A model generated the notes under the pieces. That model ran no database searches, was not told the origin of the DNA, and saw only the letters and a list, made by a program, of their open reading frames with translations. 43,821 bases of DNA from Chthoniobacterales bacterium. Lineage in GTDB: Bacteria > Verrucomicrobiota > Verrucomicrobiia > Chthoniobacterales > UBA6821. This document shows, in pieces, positions 31,695 to 38,812 of the stretch (position 1 is its first letter; each line of letters starts with the position of its first letter). The stretch is taken from NCBI GenBank assembly GCA_026461395.1, contig JAPJNA010000066.1, positions 1-43,821 of the forward strand, given 5' to 3'. The translations under genes and the position numbers were made by a program.

Positions 31695-32708
31695 ATGAGC
31701 ATGACGCGATCCGGACTTGATCTCCTACGCAGGATGCGGCGCAACCGCGCCACACCCGCCGTGCGTTCGCTGGTCCGAGAGACTGTTCTGCGTCCGGAGG
31801 ACTTGATTCAACCACTGTTTGTCCGTGCGGGTGAGGGAGTTTCCGAGCCTGTGGAGTCGATGCCCGGAGTGGTCCGGCATACGGTTGAGTCGCTGGTCGA
31901 GACGTGTCGGCACCTGGAGCAAGTCGGAATCAGGGCAATGGCGATTTTCCCCTGCATTGAGGGCTCGAAGAAGAACCCCGAGGGTTCCCATGCCAATGCC
32001 TCGGAGAATATTCTTTTCTCTGCGATTCGAGCGGTTAAGGAGGCTTGCCCCGGCTTAGCCATCATCGCTGATGTGGCTCTCGATCCCTACACCGACCATG
32101 GCCATGATGGCTTGCTGGATGCCCGTGGTGAAGTCGACAATGATTCCACGGTTGAGGCGCTGAAGAAGCTGGCCATAGCGCAGGCGGAAGCCGGAGCGGA
32201 TATCGTCGCACCATCTGACATGATGGACGGGCGGGTGAAGGCGATCCGCATGGCGCTGGATGCCGCCGGATTTCATGGTACGGGAATTCTAGCTTATGCC
32301 GCCAAATATGCCTCCGCTTACTACGGACCCTTCCGGGATGCAGTGAAGAGCGGTTCCGGCAAATCGATCCCCAAACTCGATAAACGGGGCTACCAGATGG
32401 ACCCTGGTAATGTACGTGAGGCTCTGCATGAGGTGAAACTCGACGAGGAGGAGGGGGCCGACATGGTGATGGTGAAGCCTGCTGGTCCGTACCTAGATAT
32501 TATCCGGGCTGTGCGCGGGCACACACTACTTCCTGTCGCGGCCTATCAGGTCTCTGGCGAATATGCCCAGATCCATGCAGCCGCCCGGTTGGGATGGCTC
32601 GATTACGAGGCAACGAGGGATGAATCCCTGCTGGCCATCAAGCGCGCCGGAGCTGACATGATCCTGACCTATTTCGCGGCCGAGGTCGCGGCATCGCTGC
32701 AAGCATGA
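31695..32708 (+). CDS. hemB: Delta-aminolevulinic acid dehydratase (porphobilinogen synthase)
   Basis: A 337-residue enzyme that joins two 5-aminolevulinate molecules into porphobilinogen in heme and tetrapyrrole synthesis. Both active-site lysines are present: Lys204 in AYAAKYASAYYGPFRDA and Lys261 in MVMVKPAGPYLDI. The metal loop reads DVALDPYTDHGHDG, with Asp where zinc enzymes have Cys, so it is the Mg/K-dependent type. Full family length. The next gene overlaps it by ATGA. It is the first clear housekeeping gene to the right of the integration zone. Confidence 0.97.
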   Translation: MSMTRSGLDLLRRMRRNRATPAVRSLVRETVLRPEDLIQPLFVRAGEGVSEPVESMPGVVRHTVESLVETCRHLEQVGIRAMAIFPCIEGSKKNPEGSHANASENILFSAIRAVKEACPGLAIIADVALDPYTDHGHDGLLDARGEVDNDSTVEALKKLAIAQAEAGADIVAPSDMMDGRVKAIRMALDAAGFHGTGILAYAAKYASAYYGPFRDAVKSGSGKSIPKLDKRGYQMDPGNVREALHEVKLDEEEGADMVMVKPAGPYLDIIRAVRGHTLLPVAAYQVSGEYAQIHAAARLGWLDYEATRDESLLAIKRAGADMILTYFAAEVAASLQA

Positions 32709-33268
32709 TCAGGAGCCTGAGTCTTCATTTGGTATTGTTTTCAGCGTTGCTCTGCGGAGTGGTGCTTTTTCTCTCCGGTTGTGCGGACACCCATCATTGC
32801 CTGATCGTGAGCGTTCCCGATCAGAAGATGCTCGTGCTGACCGATGGGAAGCCCGTGGCTCTTTACAAGGTTTCGACTTCGAAATACGGGACGGGTGACC
32901 GCGAGGGAAGCTATGCTACGCCAGTCGGTCATCTTTGTATCCGCAAGAAGATTGGTGCGGGCTCTCCGCTGGGAACTGTCTTTCATTCGCGTAAGCCGAC
33001 GGGGGAGGTTCTTCCGCCGGATGCTCCGGGACGTGATCCCATTGTGACACGTATTCTTTGGCTTGATGGTTTGGAAGTGCACAATCGCAATGCATTCGGC
33101 CGCTGCATCTACATTCATGGCACACCTCAGGAGTCACTCCTCGGCACCCCAGCCAGCTACGGGTGCATCCGGATGCGCTCCGTCGATGTCAAAACACTCT
33201 ACGAACTCGTCGGCACGGGCGCGCAGGTCGTGGTCACCGAAGGGCATCTAAAAGAGACGGGACTTTAA
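32705..33268 (+). CDS. L,D-transpeptidase (YkuD family) lipoprotein
   Basis: A 187-residue protein with a signal and lipobox LSGC (Cys26). The YkuD catalytic domain holds the pair HGTPQES (His) and SYGCIRMR (Cys nucleophile), which form 3-3 cross-links in peptidoglycan or attach proteins to it. It overlaps hemB by ATGA, so it is co-expressed. A close paralogue follows at 33323. Both are short forms with no peptidoglycan-binding domain. Confidence 0.9.
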   Translation: MIRSLSLHLVLFSALLCGVVLFLSGCADTHHCLIVSVPDQKMLVLTDGKPVALYKVSTSKYGTGDREGSYATPVGHLCIRKKIGAGSPLGTVFHSRKPTGEVLPPDAPGRDPIVTRILWLDGLEVHNRNAFGRCIYIHGTPQESLLGTPASYGCIRMRSVDVKTLYELVGTGAQVVVTEGHLKETGL

Positions 33269-33322
33269 AAAAAACCACCGGACCGAGTTGACGGGCCGCT
33301 CTTATAAGGCCAGCTTATCGCC

Positions 33323-33976
33323 TTGAGGTATTTTTCCTATCTATTCGCTCTCTTTTCTTTAACCGCCTCCCTGCAGGCAGAAGGAGATCAGCCAGCGGTG
33401 CCCACCACCGGTGATCTTCATCATGAGATCATTGTGAGCGTGAAGGATCAGAGATTGCTACTGAAGACCGATGGCAAACCACAGGCCATCTATCCGGTCT
33501 CAACCTCCCGGTTCGGAATTGGCGACCGGTTGGGGAGTTATGCCACGCCACTTGGAAAATTTTTCGTCCGCATGAAGATCGGCATGGGCCAACCGCTCGG
33601 TGCCGTCTTCCGCTCGCGCAGGCCGACCGGCGAGGTTCTCAAGCCGAACGCTCCGGGCCGCGATCCGATCGTGACACGCATTCTCTGGCTAGATGGGATC
33701 GAACCGGCAAACAGGAACGCCTTCGGTCGGGGTATCTATATCCACGGAACCCCACAGGAGAGCGCCCTGGGGCGGCCGGCCAGCTACGGATGCATCCGGA
33801 TGCGATCCAAGGATGTGGCTGTGCTCTGCGATCGTGTTGGTACAGGCGTGACGGTTCGCATCATCAACGACCACCTTCCCGAGCGGTCGGGATGGGGTGG
33901 ATTCTTAAATCCCAACGGCCTCGTAGCGGCGAATGCCCGCACTCCAGAGTCCTCGGGCGAGCAGGAAGCAGAGTAG
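33323..33976 (+). CDS. L,D-transpeptidase (YkuD family), second copy
   Basis: A 217-residue paralogue of the preceding gene, sharing long blocks (VSVKDQRLLLKTDGKPQAIY versus VSVPDQKMLVLTDGKPVALY; NAFGRGIYIHGTPQESALG). The catalytic SYGCIRMR is intact. A cleavable signal (MRYFSYLFALFSLTASLQAE) replaces the lipobox, so this copy is likely soluble in the periplasm while its twin is anchored. It begins with TTG, for lack of any ATG in place. Its last 72 bp overlap the convergent permease gene. Confidence 0.88.
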   Translation: MRYFSYLFALFSLTASLQAEGDQPAVPTTGDLHHEIIVSVKDQRLLLKTDGKPQAIYPVSTSRFGIGDRLGSYATPLGKFFVRMKIGMGQPLGAVFRSRRPTGEVLKPNAPGRDPIVTRILWLDGIEPANRNAFGRGIYIHGTPQESALGRPASYGCIRMRSKDVAVLCDRVGTGVTVRIINDHLPERSGWGGFLNPNGLVAANARTPESSGEQEAE

Positions 33977-34750
33977 CACCCAGACAGCCTGAATTGTCAG
34001 GCCACTCCAGAGCTGGGGGCCTTGGATTTTCTCCATCAGGACTGCTACAGGGAAGTAGAGCTCGTATGGGAAGGGAAGAAGGCGCAACACCGTTCCGGCA
34101 ACTCCCGGGATGGTATCGAGAGGGAAGAGCTTGCCGCTGAGGAAATATTCAAAGGAGTAGAGGATGAAGATCACGGTCGAAATTTCCAGGATCCAGAAGG
34201 CCAGCATCGCTAGAGAATACGCGATCAGAAACTGGATGGCGCCCGCCATGACAAGGCTAACTGTGAAAATTCCCCAGGTGGAAGCGTGTTCGGGCCAATG
34301 CAGATATTGCCTGTACCACCAGAAGACCGCCACCACTGGCAGGAGCGTCACAACCGTGTAGATAAGGCGTGAGCCAATAAAAATGCAGGAGCGGTAGGCT
34401 AGGAAGTCGAATGGCTTAAGCAGAAAGGAACTCAGCTGTCCCTCTCGGATCTCCGCTGCGATCTGCCACTCGTCCTCCGTGGGCGTAATCAGATTGTCGA
34501 CGAGCAGGACGATCAGAAAATAGAAGATCATCTGTTCTAAATCAAACCCAGCGATCGTACCCGTGGTACCGCTATAGATGGCCCGCCAGACAAAGACCGT
34601 GCCGAAGAGCGGGATCAAGGCAAAGAGAGAGCGGAGCAGGAAATTCCATCGGTAGACAAAGGTGTTCTGAAGACCGATTGAGAAGATGGCCCTGTATTTG
34701 TCCAAGGACTGAGCGAGTTTCTTCACGGGGAGGATGTTTATGCGTTGCAA
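33905..34750 (-). CDS. ABC-2 type transporter permease (PF06182-like)
   Basis: A 281-residue membrane protein with six hydrophobic segments (first at about 35-60, SLFALIPLFGTVFVWRAIYS; last near 245-270). It carries the family phrase EIREGQLSSFLLKPFDFLAY, marking the ABC-2 permease group often found as two permease genes with one ATPase gene. The ATPase and second permease are not in the window upstream; the next gene upstream is an unrelated P-type ATPase. Substrate unknown. Its 3' end overlaps the second L,D-transpeptidase gene by 72 bp. Confidence 0.82.
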   Translation of the reverse strand: MQRINILPVKKLAQSLDKYRAIFSIGLQNTFVYRWNFLLRSLFALIPLFGTVFVWRAIYSGTTGTIAGFDLEQMIFYFLIVLLVDNLITPTEDEWQIAAEIREGQLSSFLLKPFDFLAYRSCIFIGSRLIYTVVTLLPVVAVFWWYRQYLHWPEHASTWGIFTVSLVMAGAIQFLIAYSLAMLAFWILEISTVIFILYSFEYFLSGKLFPLDTIPGVAGTVLRLLPFPYELYFPVAVLMEKIQGPQLWSGLTIQAVWVLLCFLLARGLWSAGIRRYEAVGI

Positions 34751-34778
34751 GGGACGGTTATTAGCTAATCGATAAAGG

Positions 34779-34832
34779 CCCAGGCCTAGGCCTATGCCTA
34801 GACCTAGACCTAGACCTAGACCCAGGCCTAGA
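34779..34832. repeat. Hexanucleotide tandem repeat (CCYAGR)9
   Basis: Nine hexamers in a row: CCCAGG, CCTAGG, CCTATG, four CCTAGA, CCCAGG, CCTAGA. The array is bracketed by ATAAAGGCCC (34772-34781) and GGGCTTTAT (34833-34841), which can pair. It lies 18 bp after the P-ATPase stop and 28 bp upstream of the permease start. Confidence 0.88.
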
Positions 34833-34850
34833 GGGCTTTATTTCTAATTT

Positions 34851-36992
34851 TTATCGATTCGGATTTATACGTTTCAATCGGAGTGAATTCGCGATCACCG
34901 AGACGGAGCTCAGGCTCATGGCAGCTGCGGCGATCATGGGGCTGAGCAGGATTCCGAAGAAGGGGTAGAGCACTCCTGCCGCGATCGGGATACCGAGGAT
35001 GTTGTAGGCAAAGGCGAAGATGAGGTTCTCCCGGATGATGGTCATGATCCTTCTGCTCAGACGGATGGAGCTGACGATCCCTTCAAGCGAGGGTCTCAGC
35101 AGGATGATCCCGGCCGTCTCCTTAGCGATGTCCGAACCAGCCCCCATGGCGATCGAGGCATCGGCAACTGCTAGTGAGGGGGAGTCGTTGATGCCGTCGC
35201 CAGCCATGGCGGTGCAAAAGCCCTGGGCTTTCCATTGCACAAACTCACGGGCCTTAGCCTCCGGCGAGAGGCCTGCCCTGTACTCGGGAATGCCGAGTTC
35301 CTTGGCCACTGCTTCGGCCGTGCTTGCCCGATCTCCGGTGAGCATGACGACCCTCACTCCGAGATCACGGAGTTCCCCAATCAGCTTTTTTGCCGAAGGA
35401 CGGATCGTATCCTGAAAGATGAAGAGGCCGGCCGCCCTTTCATTCACCGCCATCGCCACCAAGCCGCCCGAGATATCGGAAGCCAGCGTGTCAAATGGAG
35501 TCGTATCGACGCCTCGCTCAGCCAGGAATTTTGTCGTCCCCATGAGAATCCGCTCTTTATCGACAACTGCCGTGATGCCTCCGCCGGCGAAAGACTGGAA
35601 GGAGGTGGCCTTGGGAACCTCAATCTGCTGCTGACGCGCATGGGTCACGATGGATCTGGCAAGAGGATGCTCGCTCCCGAGTTCCGCCCCCGCTGCCAGC
35701 ATCAGCAATCTGTGTTCATCCAAGATACCGAAGGAGTGGATCGCGATAAGACTAGGCTTTCCCTCGGTCAGGGTGCCCGTCTTGTCGAGAGCGATGAGAT
35801 TCACCGTAGCCAGACGCTGAAGGGCCTCAGCCGAACGGACAAGGATGCCATGGGAAGCAGCCCTGCCGATCCCGACCATCAAGGCCATCGGCGTGGCGAG
35901 ACCAAGAGCGCAGGGGCAGGCGATCATGATGACGGAAACTGCGGCTGTGATGGCGGCAAAGAGACGGGGCTCAGGCCCAAGCAGCATCCAGAGTGCGAAG
36001 GTGACGATACTGATACAGAGAACGACCGGAACAAAAACCGCAGCTACCCGGTCGGCAAGCTGCTGGATCGGCGCTTGGCTCCGCTGGGCCTGAGCTACCA
36101 GTTGGATGATCCGGGAGAGAGCTGTCTCAGCCCCTATCCGGGTTACGCTCATGATGAAGCTCCCAGAGGTGTTCAGGGTGCCGGCCGAGACCATCGCACC
36201 GACGGATTTTTCCACCGGCAGGGGCTCGCCAGTCATCATCGATTCGTCGATGGCACTCCACCCCTCGACGATCTCCCCATCGGAGGGGAATTTCTCCCCC
36301 GGAAGGATGCGGACTCGATCGTGAGGACGCAGCGAATCGGCAGGTACATCCCGGTCGCCTGAAGCCTGAACAAGCCGGGCGATCGGCGGCGTCAGGTTCA
36401 GTAATTCCCGCAGGGCAGTTCCGGCCTTTGAGCGTCCCTTTGCCTCCAGCCACTGTCCCATGAGGACAAGGGTCATGATGACCGCTGAAGCCTCGAAATA
36501 AAGACCTGAGCCATGAGTGACAGATCTTGGAAAAAGTAGCAGTACGACGCTGTAGAGAAAAGCTGTCCCTGTCCCCAGAACGATCAGTGAGAACATATTC
36601 AGCTGACCCGAGGCGAATGAGCGCAATCCCTTCACCCAGATCGGCGCACCACACCAGAGCACCACGGGTAGGGAGAGAAAGAACTGCAGCCACTCCGTGA
36701 AAGAGCCATGAAAGAGAGTCATCCCTACCATGGGAGCCATCGCCAGAATCACAACCGGGAGAGAAAGGATGACCGAAAGCCAGAATCTCCGGGCCAGGCT
36801 TCTCAACTCCGAATCATCGTCGGTGGGAATCAGAGGCTCTAGTGCCATCCCACATTTCGGACAATCGCCCGGAGCCTCCTTAAGGATCTCCGGGTGCATC
36901 GGGCAGGTGTAGAGGGATCCCTCCACAGCCTCGCACGGCATGGCGCTCTTTGGCTCATGAGTGGAATGATTGTGGTGGCAGCAGTCGCTCAT
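34851..36992 (-). CDS. copA: Copper-type P1B ATPase
   Basis: A 713-residue heavy-metal pump. The N-terminus has a His/Cys-rich start (CCHHNHSTHE) and a heavy-metal-binding domain YTCPMHPEILKEAPGDCPKC, the YTCPMHP...CPKCGM type. Core motifs are all present: CPCALGLATP in the membrane metal site, DKTGTLTEGKP with the phosphorylated Asp, the TGE-like segment MTGEPLPV, and GDGINDSPSLAVADASIAMG. About eight membrane helices. The CPC motif with this N-domain points to Cu(I) or Cu/Ag export. No CopZ or CueR gene is adjacent in the window. Confidence 0.95.
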   Translation of the reverse strand: MSDCCHHNHSTHEPKSAMPCEAVEGSLYTCPMHPEILKEAPGDCPKCGMALEPLIPTDDDSELRSLARRFWLSVILSLPVVILAMAPMVGMTLFHGSFTEWLQFFLSLPVVLWCGAPIWVKGLRSFASGQLNMFSLIVLGTGTAFLYSVVLLLFPRSVTHGSGLYFEASAVIMTLVLMGQWLEAKGRSKAGTALRELLNLTPPIARLVQASGDRDVPADSLRPHDRVRILPGEKFPSDGEIVEGWSAIDESMMTGEPLPVEKSVGAMVSAGTLNTSGSFIMSVTRIGAETALSRIIQLVAQAQRSQAPIQQLADRVAAVFVPVVLCISIVTFALWMLLGPEPRLFAAITAAVSVIMIACPCALGLATPMALMVGIGRAASHGILVRSAEALQRLATVNLIALDKTGTLTEGKPSLIAIHSFGILDEHRLLMLAAGAELGSEHPLARSIVTHARQQQIEVPKATSFQSFAGGGITAVVDKERILMGTTKFLAERGVDTTPFDTLASDISGGLVAMAVNERAAGLFIFQDTIRPSAKKLIGELRDLGVRVVMLTGDRASTAEAVAKELGIPEYRAGLSPEAKAREFVQWKAQGFCTAMAGDGINDSPSLAVADASIAMGAGSDIAKETAGIILLRPSLEGIVSSIRLSRRIMTIIRENLIFAFAYNILGIPIAAGVLYPFFGILLSPMIAAAAMSLSSVSVIANSLRLKRINPNR

Positions 36993-37010
36993 AGGGGACG
37001 GAGGGAGAGG

Positions 37011-37041
37011 CTATTAGGCTGTAGGCTGTTAGACTATTAGC
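37011..37041. repeat. CTATTAGR octamer array 1
   Basis: CTATTAGG, CTGTAGG, CTGTTAGA, CTATTAGC in tandem between the P-ATPase start and the four-helix-bundle gene, overlapping the stop codon of the latter. Confidence 0.75.
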
Positions 37042-37393
37042 CTTGGCGGATGGAGCGGATCAGTGCGGCGAGCACTTTTTCAGTTTCCTCGCTTTTTGAG
37101 TCACAAAGTAGAAAGAGGGTCGGATCACAATACCCGAGCCGCTGTGCAAAGCTCAGTTGGTAGTGAAGCTCCCGTAAGGAGCCGAATGATATCTCAAGGA
37201 ACCTGAGGTATTCCACTTCACCTTCGCGGGTGCATCCTTCCACGATATTCGACGGAACTGAAACCGCAGCTCTCCGCATCTGGGACGTGAGACCATACAT
37301 CTCTTCCTTCGGGAACTTTTGCGTCAGTTGATAGATCTGGATGGCGAGTTCATCTGCCAGGACGAATGCCCGTAGTTTTCTGTGGTCTCGCAT
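37037..37393 (-). CDS. Four-helix-bundle protein (23S rRNA-intervening-sequence type)
   Basis: A 118-residue protein of the family first seen in intervening sequences of 23S rRNA genes and often encoded alone in PVC and Bacteroidetes genomes. Signature: RKLRAFVLADELAIQIYQLT, then MRRAAVSVPSNIVEGCTREG, and a last helix ELHYQLSFAQRLG. It forms a pentameric helical bundle in known structures; its role is unknown. The gene is flanked on both sides by octamer arrays (37011-37041, 37402-37441), as if it sits in a repeat-bounded slot. Confidence 0.9.
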   Translation of the reverse strand: MRDHRKLRAFVLADELAIQIYQLTQKFPKEEMYGLTSQMRRAAVSVPSNIVEGCTREGEVEYLRFLEISFGSLRELHYQLSFAQRLGYCDPTLFLLCDSKSEETEKVLAALIRSIRQG

Positions 37394-37401
37394 AAATCCC
37401 T

Positions 37402-37441
37402 CCTAACAGTCTATCAGACTAATAGTCTCATAGCCTCCTAG
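37402..37441. repeat. Octamer array 2
   Basis: Five perfect-length octamers on the plus strand: CCTAACAG, TCTATCAG, ACTAATAG, TCTCATAG, CCTCCTAG. Read on the minus strand they are CTATTAGR-like, the same family as array 1. The array overlaps the stop codon of the methyltransferase gene. Confidence 0.78.
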
Positions 37442-38085
37442 CCTTTTCTTCTTAGCTGACAGAGTTCGCGTCCCTCACGCCCCTCGAAGGCCTCGCTTGG
37501 GAGCCATTCCTCCTGTTGTTCAAAATCAGCCTCGAAGAGCTGTTTGATCTCTTCACGTGTTGTTCCATGGGGTGGCCCCTCGAGGGCTGCGGGAGTGAGG
37601 TAGAAGATGGCAAAGAAGTGACCGCCGGGTTTAAGGGTTCTGCTAATAGCAGTAACATAGGCGCTGCGTAAGGATGGAGGAATGGCGCAGAAGCAGGTGT
37701 GTTCGACGACCCAGTCGAACCGGCCATTCCATGCCTCTGGTAGGGCAAAGAGGTTCCCTTGCTCGTAATGTTCCCCGCCGGTAATGGGATAGGAGCGTGC
37801 GAGGGCGATTGCGGTGGCTGAAAGATCAAGCCCGGTGACGGATGTTTTACCAGATTGAGCCGCCAAGGCTCTGACATCGTGGCCCGGGCCTGATCCTGGG
37901 ACGAGCACTTCACCAAGGATCGGGTGGCGGGTCAGGAATTCCGTCAGGGCTGGTGATGCGTATCCTTCGTCCCAAGGTCTATCTCCCGCCTGATAACGGG
38001 CTTCCCAATCCACAGGGTCAAACACGGGATTACTGCCTGATCCAGGAGGTCCCGAGGGCGATGCCGAGTTGGTATTTCCGTTCAT
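37438..38085 (-). CDS. SAM-dependent methyltransferase, thiopurine methyltransferase-like
   Basis: A 215-residue class I methyltransferase. DWEARYQAGDRPWDEGYASP is the TPMT-family opening. The SAM site is VLVPGSGPGHDVRALAA followed by the acidic GLDLSATA strand. A central WVVEHTCFCAIPPSLR segment also fits the TPMT group, whose bacterial members methylate thiols, selenium, tellurium or halide-like ions. Its first 56 bp overlap the end of the upstream OvoA-type methyltransferase gene, so they are expressed together. The true substrate is unknown. Confidence 0.85.
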   Translation of the reverse strand: MNGNTNSASPSGPPGSGSNPVFDPVDWEARYQAGDRPWDEGYASPALTEFLTRHPILGEVLVPGSGPGHDVRALAAQSGKTSVTGLDLSATAIALARSYPITGGEHYEQGNLFALPEAWNGRFDWVVEHTCFCAIPPSLRSAYVTAISRTLKPGGHFFAIFYLTPAALEGPPHGTTREEIKQLFEADFEQQEEWLPSEAFEGREGRELCQLRRKG

Positions 38086-38788
38086 GCTCTCGTATCAGGA
38101 ATGGCAGATCGACGCGCCGATGCAACTTGAACTCGCCAGAAAGCCTCTTAGTGAGTTCCTCCTCGCTGCGGCGATCAGCATCGACACCTCCGATCCAGCG
38201 ATCCCTGGGCGTGTATTCCTCAAGCCAGGTGAAGGGAGTAGTGAGTAAGAGTTGGCCGCCTGGTTTCACGAGTGAGGGCAATCGTGCAAGAAAGGCTTCA
38301 GGGTCGGGAAGACGACAGATCAAGTTGGCTGCCAGAACCACATCGTAAGGACCTATTGCCTGGGGAAGAGCAGTGGCATCCATCACGGAAAACGAAACCC
38401 TGCTTCGGTCGATCCCTGGTGAAACAACAGCCTGAAACGGCTCTGTGATCGCTCCTTCCAGAAGACGCACTCCGTCATGACACCCTTCTGCTTGGAGTTT
38501 CTTCGCGGCATTGATAAAGGAATCGGAATAGTCGCTGGCATCGACGCGGCGGCAGGTGCGTGCGAGCTCGAAAGCAGAGGCTCCGACGGAGCATCCCGCC
38601 TCTAAGGCACATGCGCCGGAAGGGAGTAGCTCTGGGTCGAGTAGTTCCCGGACGCATCGGACGGGAAAAGGAAGATCCGTGATTGCACGATCAACGGGAA
38701 GCGCCTCATGGCGTAACTCCTCCGCCCCGCCATAATGAAGCAGGAGATACTCCCCGAGGAGTTTCGGCGACTCGTAGAGCGAAGTCAC
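38030..38788 (-). CDS. Putative 4-mercaptohistidine N1-methyltransferase (OvoA C-terminal type)
   Basis: A 252-residue class I methyltransferase with the opening YESPKLLGEYLLLHYGGAEE followed by LPFPVRCVRELL, the pattern I know from the C-terminal domain of OvoA and its stand-alone relatives. The SAM motif is ALEAGCSVGASAFELAR. In OvoA this domain makes ovothiol A by methylating 4-mercaptohistidine. The sulfoxide synthase half is not encoded in the window, so it may be elsewhere or the substrate may differ. The gene overlaps the TPMT-like gene by 56 bp. Confidence 0.78.
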   Translation of the reverse strand: MTSLYESPKLLGEYLLLHYGGAEELRHEALPVDRAITDLPFPVRCVRELLDPELLPSGACALEAGCSVGASAFELARTCRRVDASDYSDSFINAAKKLQAEGCHDGVRLLEGAITEPFQAVVSPGIDRSRVSFSVMDATALPQAIGPYDVVLAANLICRLPDPEAFLARLPSLVKPGGQLLLTTPFTWLEEYTPRDRWIGGVDADRRSEEELTKRLSGEFKLHRRVDLPFLIREHERKYQLGIALGTSWIRQ

Positions 38789-38812
38789 GATCAGGGAACG
38801 ATCAGGGAACGG

